A stretch of DNA of 33,784 bases from the NCBI GenBank assembly GCA_026995045.1, contig JALWPK010000259.1:1-33784 (forward strand), written 5' to 3'. The notes under the pieces were generated by a model. That model made no database searches. It worked only from the letters and a program-made list of their open reading frames with translations, and had not been told where the DNA came from. A program made the translations under genes and the position numbers. The stretch comes from Gammaproteobacteria bacterium. Lineage in GTDB: Bacteria; Pseudomonadota; Gammaproteobacteria; SZUA-229. How positions within the stretch are numbered: the stretch's first letter is position 1; the number at the start of each line of letters is the position of its first letter. Positions 8,808 to 17,624 of this stretch are shown piece after piece.

Positions 8808-11084
8808 ATGCGCAATAGGCCGATAACATTCAGGCTCCACCTCGATTTTTTGGCCAGCCTGCTACTAATGCTCTTTTTTTCATCCTCATCACTTGCGCTA
8901 CCCCCAACGACAGACCGCAATATCCCTGAACTCACATGGTCAGAAAGATCTGATTGGATAAATGTCAAAACAGACATTTCGCCCAGAGCCCACGGTGACG
9001 GCAAGCACGACGACACAGCAGCGATCCAGGCCGCACTGGATCGTATCGGCCCACATCCCGGAGACCTGAAGGTCGTTTACCTTCCAGCGGGCGAATACCG
9101 TATCACAAAAACGTTACAACTAAGAAAACGGAATGGCGGCATGTTTATCGGTGATGGCCGCCAAACGCGCATAGTGTGGGATGGAAAAACTGGCGGCCGC
9201 ATGTTCTGGAGTAATGGTGTAGCCCGGCAAACATACATGGGCATCGTTTGGGACGGAGCCAATAAAGCCGGGACAGGAATCGACCATGACTCAAAATCCC
9301 TGTATGAAACACGCGTACTTCATGAACACATGGAGTTTCGAAATTTCCTGAGCGCCGGAATCCGCGTCGGTCGCGAACAGCAGATGGCGTCAGCCGAAAT
9401 GCTGTTTTCCAACCTCAAATTTTCCAATAACAAACACGGCGCGTTATTCCTGTCATGGAATGACTACAACAATATCTTCGACGGCTGCTATTTTGTTGAC
9501 AATGAATACGGAATCCGAGCCGAAAAAGGCAATGTCGTGGTCAGAAACAGCCGGTTTGAGCGAAGCAGAAGATCTGACCTATTCCTCTCCACCCACAGTC
9601 ATTCGATCCGTCGCGTCGTATCGAGCGGTTCGTACTCCTTCATCCGCACAGTACGCGGCCCCATTTCCAACGGGATAATCAAGATAGAAGACTGCCTAAT
9701 AGAACACTGGACGAGCCCGGAGGGCGCAGTCATTACGGAGCTACGAGGCCCTGTGACTGTTTTCGATACCACCTTCTCGAACCCACCAGGTAAAGCGCCG
9801 CCCATAAAGCTGCACAACCCACGCTACATGAATCAGATAGCCATCCTGTCCAATGTGGTCAGTAACGGCACTTCCTCAATAATCGACAGCGGGCCGAATG
9901 GCATTATTCACAGAGTTGCCCCTGACCGCCACCACCCACCCTTGGTTACACCAAGCCAGTATTTTCTTCGTAGCAAACTAGCCCTACCCACAAATATACT
10001 GGATGTAAAAACTGACTGCGGCGCAACAGGTGACGGCCACAGGAACGACACTGGGGCAATCCAGGATTGTTTTGATCGTGCGCTGAAACAGAAATCCCCT
10101 ACTACTGTTTACTTTCCATCTGGAACCTACAAAATAACTAAAACCCTTGAGACGCATGAAGGCGCTCGTTACCAGATTGATGGCACCGGCTGGCATTCCC
10201 GGATTGTGTTCTCGGGACAACCTGGAAACACGGCACTGCACATTCACAACCCCCAAGGACTCCGAGTTGCACATTTGGCGATCGGCGGACCACCAGGAAC
10301 GACAACACTCCTGCAAACTGGCACTCGGCCAGGACGGGTGCACTACCATAATGTTTTCGGTTATCACAACAGTGAGACGAGAGACACACGCATCGTCTTC
10401 GACAACCTGCCACATGGCTCCATCGTCACCACCGGACACATAGACGGCCGACTTACTATTAGCAACAGTTCGGAAGCTACGATATTGATAGGAATGGCGA
10501 TATCCGTTCAGATAACTGTGGAAGGCGACACCCCGCAAAGCGGCTTTCTTGGGATATTGAGCAGGGTATCTGCACTAGAAGAATTTCCACTTATCGTCCG
10601 GAATAACCAGAGCATAACAATGACAGACTGGTACAATGAACAAACGCGCCACCTCGTCCTTGCAGAAGGAAGCGGCGAAGGATTTGGCATTATCGCGCTC
10701 GACCATTCACAAGCCGCCACTACCGACAGGATGCTTTCCAACGTAAATAGATACCGGGGCATACTTGCGCACTTCGGCGGCATGTTTGGGCGCGCCGCCA
10801 GTGACGAGGAACGTTTGATCTCGGTTAGAAACCCCGAAGATATAGCCGTCCTCCTTGCAGGCAATACATTTTGGCACAAGCCTCCCTATATTAATCCCAT
10901 GCAGACCAAAGCCCGCTTGCTGGGCAACTCGCTAAACCGAAAAGCCTGGGGTCCGTTCTCGGTTGTCAAGAACACTCCCGAACAGAATAACGACAGCAAC
11001 ATTTCCCGGGTTCTCGATGCTTTCCGGAAATTAGGACACCTTGATCTTGCTTTGAACTATGACCCAGTAAGCAGCAAGCCCTAG
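8808..11084 (+). CDS. Secreted right-handed beta-helix protein with two pectate-lyase-3-type modules
   Basis: Starting at ATG 8808 the protein has 758 residues. Upstream in-frame codons lack a signal sequence, whereas this start gives a clear Sec signal peptide: basic MRNR, a hydrophobic stretch around residues 14-30, and likely cleavage after SLA. Two modules follow, each opening with the same signature: GDGKHDDTAAIQAALD near residue 65 and GDGHRNDTGAIQDCFD near residue 405. Each continues with VYLPAGEYRITKTL or VYFPSGTYKITKTL. This is typical of the pectate-lyase-3/phage-tailspike group of beta-helix proteins, which bind, cleave or epimerise acidic polysaccharides. It probably acts on the polymer made here, as lyase, hydrolase or trimming enzyme; the substrate is unknown. 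It stands alone on the plus strand and converges on a glycosyltransferase gene 15 bp away. Confidence 0.8.
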   Translation: MRNRPITFRLHLDFLASLLLMLFFSSSSLALPPTTDRNIPELTWSERSDWINVKTDISPRAHGDGKHDDTAAIQAALDRIGPHPGDLKVVYLPAGEYRITKTLQLRKRNGGMFIGDGRQTRIVWDGKTGGRMFWSNGVARQTYMGIVWDGANKAGTGIDHDSKSLYETRVLHEHMEFRNFLSAGIRVGREQQMASAEMLFSNLKFSNNKHGALFLSWNDYNNIFDGCYFVDNEYGIRAEKGNVVVRNSRFERSRRSDLFLSTHSHSIRRVVSSGSYSFIRTVRGPISNGIIKIEDCLIEHWTSPEGAVITELRGPVTVFDTTFSNPPGKAPPIKLHNPRYMNQIAILSNVVSNGTSSIIDSGPNGIIHRVAPDRHHPPLVTPSQYFLRSKLALPTNILDVKTDCGATGDGHRNDTGAIQDCFDRALKQKSPTTVYFPSGTYKITKTLETHEGARYQIDGTGWHSRIVFSGQPGNTALHIHNPQGLRVAHLAIGGPPGTTTLLQTGTRPGRVHYHNVFGYHNSETRDTRIVFDNLPHGSIVTTGHIDGRLTISNSSEATILIGMAISVQITVEGDTPQSGFLGILSRVSALEEFPLIVRNNQSITMTDWYNEQTRHLVLAEGSGEGFGIIALDHSQAATTDRMLSNVNRYRGILAHFGGMFGRAASDEERLISVRNPEDIAVLLAGNTFWHKPPYINPMQTKARLLGNSLNRKAWGPFSVVKNTPEQNNDSNISRVLDAFRKLGHLDLALNYDPVSSKP

Positions 11085-11099
11085 CAACGACGAGGTCTA

Positions 11100-12119
11100 T
11101 TACGATACGTCATTCATCTCTACCATGGCAGCGTAAAGTGCCTCATATTGCTTCGCCACAGCATCCGCACTAAAACGCCTGATGTTTTCAAACCCCTTTT
11201 CAACCAGCGCATCCCGATATCCGGGATCGCCAATCACCTTCAGCACCCCCGCCCTTATCGACCGCACATCGCGGGGGTTCACCAGACAGGCGCCGCTACC
11301 AGCCACCTCCGGCATCGACGACACATTACTGGTAACTACCGGCCGCCCTACTGATTGCGCCTCCAGAACAGGCATCCCGAACCCTTCCAGAGTCGAGGCA
11401 AACAAGAGGATGTCGCTCTCGGCATATGCGCGCTGCATGTCCGCCTGACTGATATTGTATTCAGATGTATAACAAATATTGTACTTTTCCAGCAGCTCGA
11501 CGTGAGACGCTTCGAGTTTTCCAACAACATGGAAGTGGCACTTGATACCCGCAATGGCCTCGACATGCCTTGCAAAATTCTTATTGTGAGCCAAACCAAT
11601 ATGTAAAATTCTGGGACATTCCACATTGAATTCTTTTTTTGACCTGTAAAATCCGTCAGAGATAACCGTCGGAACAACCACCACCTTATCCGGCGAACAG
11701 CCGGTGTAACGAACAATATCCCGTTTCGTTGCTTCGGAAACGGCAGTCACGTATCTGCAGTGGCGTACTGGCAAGTCCAGCCAGAACCATTTCAACACCC
11801 TACGTGCCAACGGATTCGGGTGCCCCATAAAACCGCAATCATGGATTGTCAGCAAAGTGTTTTTTCCGGGCAACCCAAGAACGAGGTAGTGAACATCACC
11901 AGTGACGTGATTGATATCGCCACGAAAACGCCTCGCCTCAATCACACCTCTAAGTCGCGCTAAAAGACCGTTACTTAAATAGGACGAAACAAACGAATCC
12001 AGCTCGAACTTGCTCTCACGCGGGAAACTTTTTGCCATACGCTCGAACGATATCTCGATACTGAAGTTTCCCGTGCTTCGCAACTTGCGAAAAAAAAGGA
12101 CGACCCTACGCTTTCTCAT
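11100..12119 (-). CDS. Family 4-type (GT-B) glycosyltransferase
   Basis: A 339-residue GT-B fold enzyme of the glycosyltransferase group 1 kind. The C-terminal donor-binding half carries the diagnostic string EGFGMPVLEAQSVGRPVV, followed by SNVSSMPEVAG, and earlier ILHIGLAHNKN. The N-terminal half contains HVTGDVHYLVLGLPGKNTLL and TIHDCGFMGHP, as in many mannosyl- or rhamnosyltransferases of O-antigen loci. It should transfer a sugar from a nucleotide donor to the lipid-linked repeat unit at the cytoplasmic face. Donor and acceptor cannot be read from sequence. It is the last gene of a minus-strand run, 18 bp after the amidotransferase gene. Confidence 0.85.
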   Translation of the reverse strand: MRKRRVVLFFRKLRSTGNFSIEISFERMAKSFPRESKFELDSFVSSYLSNGLLARLRGVIEARRFRGDINHVTGDVHYLVLGLPGKNTLLTIHDCGFMGHPNPLARRVLKWFWLDLPVRHCRYVTAVSEATKRDIVRYTGCSPDKVVVVPTVISDGFYRSKKEFNVECPRILHIGLAHNKNFARHVEAIAGIKCHFHVVGKLEASHVELLEKYNICYTSEYNISQADMQRAYAESDILLFASTLEGFGMPVLEAQSVGRPVVTSNVSSMPEVAGSGACLVNPRDVRSIRAGVLKVIGDPGYRDALVEKGFENIRRFSADAVAKQYEALYAAMVEMNDVS

Positions 12120-12137
12120 ACCTATCGGGCAGGCCTG

Positions 12138-14012
12138 TCAGGCTACGCCGTTCCTCTCCAGCCAGTGCTCCAGCACAACCAACGTCCAGATACGTGACCA
12201 GGTCACAGTCGGCTTTCGATCGAGAAAATCATCCCAGTAGCCAGTAACGGTAGCCCCATTAAACAAACCCCGCCCAGCAAGTCTATGCATCCGCTCCCCA
12301 CAGAACTCGCGTAGCTCCCCTGTCATCCATTTTGCGTATGGTAGCGAAAACCCCATTTTTGGACGATTTACAATTTCAGATGGCAGCAGTTCACCAAGAG
12401 AATCAACCAGCAGCTTCTTGGGGAACAATGAGGCAACTGACTTGAACTTGTCCGGCAAACCCATAACAAGCTCAACGAGCTCATGATCAAGAAATGGCAC
12501 ACGAACCTCCAGCGCATGCGCCATGCTCATTTGATCAGTATCACGCAGCAAAACATGCTGCATGTATGTTGTCATTTCCATCACTGAAACCTGAGCCAGC
12601 AATGGCAACCTCCGAAAACCCGGCTCGCGACCAAGTTCATCTATAACCTCCTCTACCCTGTTAGCAGGCAATCGATCACGATTCACCAGCGCACTCACCT
12701 GATCATCAAGTAGAACCTGGCGATAAAACGGATAAGCAGAAATCGCCGATACCCGCTTTTTGGCCAAAATGGCCGCCACCTTGGCAGTAGCCACACCGGG
12801 CTTTATCGCACACAAAGCCTTACCTAGGGATTTCCGCACTATACGCGGAATCCCGTTCAGAATAATAGCCCGCCGCAATCGGGCGCTTTGACGAAATATC
12901 GGATAACCTGCAAACAATTCGTCCCCACCCAGACCTGACAACGCCATGGTAATGCCGGCGCGTTTGGTCGCCCTGGAAACAACATAGGTATTCGGACCAT
13001 CACCACTCGGATGATCCATGTGATCTAGCGCTTCCGGCAAAAGATCAAGGAAGTCATCCGGTGACAACTGAATCTCGTGGTGATCCGTTCTGAACTTATC
13101 CGCGATCATGCGCGCATAGCGCGCTTCGCTGAAAGCCTCTTCAGCAAATGAAATTGAAAAAGTGCTGACCTTATTGGTAACTTGACTCATAAGCGCCACT
13201 ATAGCGCTTGAGTCTATGCCGCCGGATAGAAATGCGCCAAAGGGAACGTCGGACACCAATCGTCGTTCAACCGCCCTGAGCAAGGCGTCGTGAATATACT
13301 TTCGTGCTGCTTTGATATCAAACTCAGTGCTTGCATCGCCGGATGGCACCGGTGACCAGTAGCGTCGCTCGCTCGCATCGCGCCCCCTGAATTGCAAGAA
13401 GGTCGCGGGCGGCAACAAATGCACATCTTTGACAATAGTATGAGGCTGATGCACACACTGATAGCGAAGATAATCAACAAGACTATCTGAATCCAGCTTA
13501 CCCTTTACATACCCGCTTGCAAGAACCGCCCGCACCTCCGATGAGAAAATCACACGCTGATCGTCTACGTAGTAATAGAGCGGTTTTATACCCAATCGAT
13601 CACGAACCAGGAAAAGTTCATTTTTCTGTCTATCCCACACTGCGAACGCAAACATCCCGACCAGCCTGTCCACACACCCAGCCCCCCATGCCAGCCATGC
13701 CGCGAGCAACACCTCTGAATCTGAATCAGACTGAAAGGGGTAGTCCAACTGCGCACGCAGTTCCCGAAAATTATAGATCTCACCGTTAAAAACAAGAACA
13801 AAGCGATTGTCTGGAGATTGCATTGGCTGGTGCCCTGCCGACGACAGATCAATAATCGACAGGCGACGCTGGCCAAGCACCGCATACTCGTCAGAAAAGA
13901 CCCCCTCATCATCGGGGCCTCGGTGAGCCAGAACCGCATTCATTTTCCTCACAGCGGAATTAGAAACGCCACTATCAGGTTTAAAAGAGATTATCCCGTT
14001 AATTCCGCACAC
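12138..14012 (-). CDS. Asparagine-synthase-type glutamine amidotransferase
   Basis: This 624-residue protein has an N-terminal class II glutamine amidotransferase domain and a C-terminal asparagine-synthase domain. I place the start at GTG 14012, not at an upstream in-frame codon, because it makes the second residue cysteine (MCGINGII). That cysteine is the N-terminal nucleophile the family needs after Met removal. AHRGPDDEG (29-37), RRLSIIDLS and VFNGEIYNFREL complete the glutaminase site. The ATP-pyrophosphatase loop SGGIDSS is at 263-269 and GLGGDELFAGY follows. In polysaccharide loci such proteins are thought to amidate uronic acids or other carboxyl groups, or to be exosortase-associated amidotransferases. 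Free asparagine synthesis is the alternative. It starts 14 nt after the sulfotransferase stop, in the same direction. Confidence 0.88.
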   Translation of the reverse strand: MCGINGIISFKPDSGVSNSAVRKMNAVLAHRGPDDEGVFSDEYAVLGQRRLSIIDLSSAGHQPMQSPDNRFVLVFNGEIYNFRELRAQLDYPFQSDSDSEVLLAAWLAWGAGCVDRLVGMFAFAVWDRQKNELFLVRDRLGIKPLYYYVDDQRVIFSSEVRAVLASGYVKGKLDSDSLVDYLRYQCVHQPHTIVKDVHLLPPATFLQFRGRDASERRYWSPVPSGDASTEFDIKAARKYIHDALLRAVERRLVSDVPFGAFLSGGIDSSAIVALMSQVTNKVSTFSISFAEEAFSEARYARMIADKFRTDHHEIQLSPDDFLDLLPEALDHMDHPSGDGPNTYVVSRATKRAGITMALSGLGGDELFAGYPIFRQSARLRRAIILNGIPRIVRKSLGKALCAIKPGVATAKVAAILAKKRVSAISAYPFYRQVLLDDQVSALVNRDRLPANRVEEVIDELGREPGFRRLPLLAQVSVMEMTTYMQHVLLRDTDQMSMAHALEVRVPFLDHELVELVMGLPDKFKSVASLFPKKLLVDSLGELLPSEIVNRPKMGFSLPYAKWMTGELREFCGERMHRLAGRGLFNGATVTGYWDDFLDRKPTVTWSRIWTLVVLEHWLERNGVA

Positions 14013-14026
14013 AAGCCTGATCGCCC

Positions 14027-14950
14027 CTACTCTGGCACATAGCCAAAAACCTGTGCCGCCGGGAAACACTCCTTAGCAACACGCTCGACGATCGCAGGAT
14101 CACCCCCTTTCCGCCACTTCTCAATATTTGCGACGATCCCAGAACTCGCGTACTCCCTCGGTCCTTTGACCGACCATTGAGAAGGGTCTAGCATATGCTT
14201 ATCGTATGGAAGAGCCGCAAACTGACAGCATTTCTTTAATGTATCTGCTGAACTTTGAACAAGGTCTTCATACCTTATTGTCATGAATGACCCACGCTTT
14301 TTTTCGCCCAACTCCCCATAAAGGTCCATCATCGCCCGATACTCATCGATCCACCATTGGACATCATGGCCGCCCCGCTTAAGTGCCGATAGCACGAAAT
14401 CACGCGGATCACGTGTAATCCCAATTACTCGTGCGGCCGGGAAAGCTGCCAAAATTCGCCGCATCCCCGAAACCGAAACTGACCCAGGGTCCGGGTGGGC
14501 CAACTCCAGAGCAAGTTTCGCGCCCCAACGATTATACCGCGCCCTGAGTTGCGGACTCAGGTACCGCACAGCGGTCCGATAAAACTTATCCGGTTCGTCG
14601 ATGGAATATATATTTCTCGAGGATGCGATCCCCCGCCCCCCCAACCTGTCACCAGGAAACCTTTCATTAAAAAGCAATAGCTGACTGTTGGCATTCATAA
14701 TACGGTAGAAAACTGTAGTTCCAGACCTCCGCAAACCAGCAATAAAAACCGGTGCATCTATATCGAGCCTTGTCTTCCCCAGCATTCCAAGTAGCGCAGC
14801 GGCCGTCTGAAAACTATCTGCGAAATCGAAATACGGGTACTCGTCGCCTGTCACGAATTTGAATTTAAGAAATGCCCTGAGATCCCGCGGAGATGCGAGT
14901 TTACGCAGTACTTTAACCAGCACCTCTCTTCTCGTTGGTATTTCCGGCAT
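14027..14950 (-). CDS. Sulfotransferase (first of two)
   Basis: The coding frame is open further upstream, but that part lies over the preceding glycosyltransferase gene. I choose ATG 14950, one base after that gene's stop, with GGGG nine bases upstream; ATG codons at 14965 and 14968 are alternatives. The resulting 307-residue protein has the PAPS-binding 5'-phosphosulfate loop FIAGLRRSGTTVFYR (RRSGTT 74-79). It also has the 3'-phosphate-binding segment VIGITRDPRDFVLSAL (Arg180 onward). A further match is RYEDLVQ, the usual RYEDL segment of sulfotransferases. It should move sulfate from PAPS to a hydroxyl or amine, most likely on the polysaccharide of this locus. It sits between a glycosyltransferase and an amidotransferase gene in one minus-strand run. 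Confidence 0.85.
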   Translation of the reverse strand: MPEIPTRREVLVKVLRKLASPRDLRAFLKFKFVTGDEYPYFDFADSFQTAAALLGMLGKTRLDIDAPVFIAGLRRSGTTVFYRIMNANSQLLLFNERFPGDRLGGRGIASSRNIYSIDEPDKFYRTAVRYLSPQLRARYNRWGAKLALELAHPDPGSVSVSGMRRILAAFPAARVIGITRDPRDFVLSALKRGGHDVQWWIDEYRAMMDLYGELGEKKRGSFMTIRYEDLVQSSADTLKKCCQFAALPYDKHMLDPSQWSVKGPREYASSGIVANIEKWRKGGDPAIVERVAKECFPAAQVFGYVPE

Positions 14951-14951
14951 A

Positions 14952-16199
14952 TCACGCTGCCCCATCATCAGATCGAGTCGCGACTCGTCCACGAGCCTCA
15001 TCCAGCAACTTCCTCCACGCACGTATTGCCCGCAACTTGCTAAACTTCTCGTCGAAGCACCTGCGCCCCTCAGCACCCATCCTGGCCAGAACATTGCGTT
15101 GCTGCACCAACTCCCGCAATCGATCAGCCAGCTCTTGACCCTCGCCAACCGACACAGTAAAACCAAAGCCACATAGTGAGACCAATCGCCCAATCTCCCC
15201 ATTAGAATCACCCACGAAGGCAACCGGTCGCCCGGCCGCGGCGATCCCATACACCTTACTTGGCACAATCAACCCCTCAAGTTGGGGCTGAAGCGATACA
15301 AGATGAACATCAGGAACAGAAAGACTTTCTGCCAACCGGTCCCGCGGCTGGTATGGCTTGAATAGCACGTTGTTCAACCCACGACGATTAATAGCAATTT
15401 CGAGTTTTTCTTTACCGGCGCCGCCGCCAACAAACAGGAATACAATGCCCGGATCATCTTTCAGCAAAGTCATCGCTTCAATAATTGTATCGAAATCGTG
15501 CGCACGCCCCATATTTCCCGAATAACCTACTACAAACTGGTCTTTCAACCCCCAGGATGTTCGCAACTTGTTCGAGTGAGCATCAATCGGGCGAATCAAA
15601 TCGCCGTCCGCCCAATTATGAATAATCATCGTTTTATCTCTTGGAACCCCCTGCTGACATATACGATCCTGCATACACTCACCAAGCACGACATTCATCT
15701 CCGCTCCTCGTAGAGAGCGGTTGCGCAACCAACGTGCCGAATCAACCAGCGGCCGCCATGTAAGCACTCCAAGAGCCATGGCGACTTCCGGGAAAACGTC
15801 CTGCAACCAATTAACCAACCGGGCACCTTTGGCGCGAGCAACCAGCCAGGCGATAACCGAGAGAAGGGGCGGATCCGTTTTTGTCACAATCACGTCACCA
15901 CACCGAACCAGTCGAAGCAGCATCACAAAGGACGACACATAAAATGAAAGATAATCCAACGCGCGGCCCGGCAGGTTAAAACGGCCAAAACGCGTGGTCG
16001 CAACACGAAATATCTCCACGCCAGCATGCGTCTCATGGGCAGCCAGATTGTCGCGGGGATTCTCATAGGTCTGCCGACTGGTAACAACACATATATCGCC
16101 ATCCCTTTCCGCCAGCGCAAACGCCAGATCTGACAGCATCTGACTCGTCGCCGACAAATCAGGGTGGAAGTACCTGTTTACAAAGATTATCTTACTCAC
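14952..16199 (-). CDS. WbuB-like GT-B glycosyltransferase
   Basis: This 415-residue glycosyltransferase resembles the WbuB/WcaI group. It has an N-terminal acceptor domain beginning KIIFVNRYFHPDLSATSQ, then a DPPLLSVIAWLVARAKGARL segment and the NWLQDVFPEVA block characteristic of this subgroup. The donor domain has VVGYSGNMGRAHDFDTIIEA and the region VPSKVYGIAAAGRPV. WbuB-type enzymes commonly transfer fucosamine or fucose, so use of GDP-fucose made by Gmd/Fcl is possible but only an inference. The start codon is GTG at 16199, preceded by GGTGG. It opens the minus-strand run that continues with a sulfotransferase one base after its stop. Confidence 0.87.
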   Translation of the reverse strand: MSKIIFVNRYFHPDLSATSQMLSDLAFALAERDGDICVVTSRQTYENPRDNLAAHETHAGVEIFRVATTRFGRFNLPGRALDYLSFYVSSFVMLLRLVRCGDVIVTKTDPPLLSVIAWLVARAKGARLVNWLQDVFPEVAMALGVLTWRPLVDSARWLRNRSLRGAEMNVVLGECMQDRICQQGVPRDKTMIIHNWADGDLIRPIDAHSNKLRTSWGLKDQFVVGYSGNMGRAHDFDTIIEAMTLLKDDPGIVFLFVGGGAGKEKLEIAINRRGLNNVLFKPYQPRDRLAESLSVPDVHLVSLQPQLEGLIVPSKVYGIAAAGRPVAFVGDSNGEIGRLVSLCGFGFTVSVGEGQELADRLRELVQQRNVLARMGAEGRRCFDEKFSKLRAIRAWRKLLDEARGRVATRSDDGAA

Positions 16200-16374
16200 A
16201 CGCCACCAAGGGATAGCACTCCGGGGGAAATATGCTGTTTTGACCTGAAATTGTTATTTTCGAATCCTGTTAGCGTTGGGCTCTCAAAACTTGCCCGCGA
16301 CCCCAACCTGTGGTTCCATGCGTGGCATAAGTTACTTTAATGCAGATTCTTACGTCTTTTCAACATCGGCACAC
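16200..16374. other. Divergent intergenic region between two glycosyltransferase genes
   Basis: About 175 bp separate the GTG at 16199 on the minus strand from the ATG at 16375 on the plus strand. Promoters for both runs are expected here. I found no convincing -35/-10 pair, sigma-54 site or strong inverted repeat. In-frame upstream codons for the plus-strand gene (TTG 16276, ATG 16318) would shorten the gap. Confidence 0.35.
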
Positions 16375-17499
16375 ATGCAAATAACTCAAATAATTCAGGG
16401 CGTACATAACCCCTCAGCCGGCCCCTCTTACTCCGTCGCAAAACTGGCGAATCAATTGTACACATTCGGGGAGGACGCGTCGGTACTGACACTCGGAGAG
16501 CCACCTGCGAAATGGCCGTATGACGCACCATTGAAAATACATAGCGGAATACTGGAACGTATAACGGGGATATCCCCCTCGATGATGGCGGTGATACGGA
16601 AACTCTCGGCAAAGCCGGGAATTCTGCATGGCCATGGAATATGGCGAGTCGCAAACCTGTTCCCTCTGTTTACCGCCCACACCGGGCCCGCCCGCATCGT
16701 TTGCAGCCCGAGAGGTATGCTTTCTCCTTGGAGCATGCAATACAAAAATCTGATGAAACAGCCATTCTGGCGACTTCTGCAAAAACCCGCATTACAGCGA
16801 TGCCACTGCTTTCATGTCACAGCTCCTGTCGAATACGAAGACATACGGCGAGTCGGACTACGCGGCCCGGTAACAATAATACCAAATGGCGTTGATATAC
16901 CGGACATTCCGACAGACAATGTGCGCAGAAAACACGTGATCTTCCTGAGCCGCATCGACCCCAAGAAAGGCCTCGATTTGCTCCTCCCGGCATGGACAGC
17001 TATCGCCGACAACTTCAGCGACTGGGACCTCATCATTGCCGGCCCACTAGATGGTGACTATGCCAGATCCATACAAACATTAGCAAAAACTCTCAATGCC
17101 CCAAGGGTTCAATTTGCCGGACAGGTTCTGGGCGATGCAAAGCACCAACTTCTGACCGAGGCTTCCCTGTTTGTGTTACCTACCTATTCTGAAAATTTTG
17201 GCATAGCTGTAGCTGAAGCACTTGCTCACGGAATCCCCGCAATCACCACAACCGAAACCCCTTGGACCGACCTCGACACACGGAACTGTGGCTGGTGTAT
17301 ACCGCCGCAGCAAAAAAAACTCGAACATGCTCTCAGTCATGCCATGAGCCGTCCTCCGGACAATCTGCGCGAGATGGGAGAAAATGGACGCAGATGGATG
17401 CAGCAGAGCTATGCATGGGATCGTATAGCAGAAATGATGCAACATACCTATCGGTGGCTTCTTGGCAATGAAAGCAGGCCTGACTGGGTAACAGAATAG
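16375..17499 (+). CDS. Family 4-type (GT-B) glycosyltransferase
   Basis: A glycosyltransferase group 1 enzyme of 374 residues from ATG 16375. I prefer this start because the conserved N-terminus of the fold begins here (MQITQIIQGVHNPSAGPSYS), although no ribosome site is visible. ATG 16318 and TTG 16276 are in-frame alternatives. Motifs include HGHGIWR, SPRGMLSPW, IIPNGVDIP, the donor-domain start VIFLSRIDPKKGLDLLL, and the family signature YSENFGIAVAEALAHGIPAI. It should extend the lipid-linked repeat unit; the sugar is unknown. A sulfotransferase gene follows 125 bp downstream on the same strand. Confidence 0.87.
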   Translation: MQITQIIQGVHNPSAGPSYSVAKLANQLYTFGEDASVLTLGEPPAKWPYDAPLKIHSGILERITGISPSMMAVIRKLSAKPGILHGHGIWRVANLFPLFTAHTGPARIVCSPRGMLSPWSMQYKNLMKQPFWRLLQKPALQRCHCFHVTAPVEYEDIRRVGLRGPVTIIPNGVDIPDIPTDNVRRKHVIFLSRIDPKKGLDLLLPAWTAIADNFSDWDLIIAGPLDGDYARSIQTLAKTLNAPRVQFAGQVLGDAKHQLLTEASLFVLPTYSENFGIAVAEALAHGIPAITTTETPWTDLDTRNCGWCIPPQQKKLEHALSHAMSRPPDNLREMGENGRRWMQQSYAWDRIAEMMQHTYRWLLGNESRPDWVTE

Positions 17500-17624
17500 G
17501 ATTTGCATAGTCAGCCGCATTACTGCGCGCGCAATATACAGGAGATCATTTATAATTTGATATTCTTCATACCCACGCCAACCACTATATACACTCGCAA
17601 ACACGCGCATCATTTACAATAATT

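Noticed and set aside
15000-15268. Extended N-terminus of the first sulfotransferase over the upstream glycosyltransferase gene
   Set aside because: It would overlap the other gene by hundreds of bases and has Cys/Trp-rich shadow composition.
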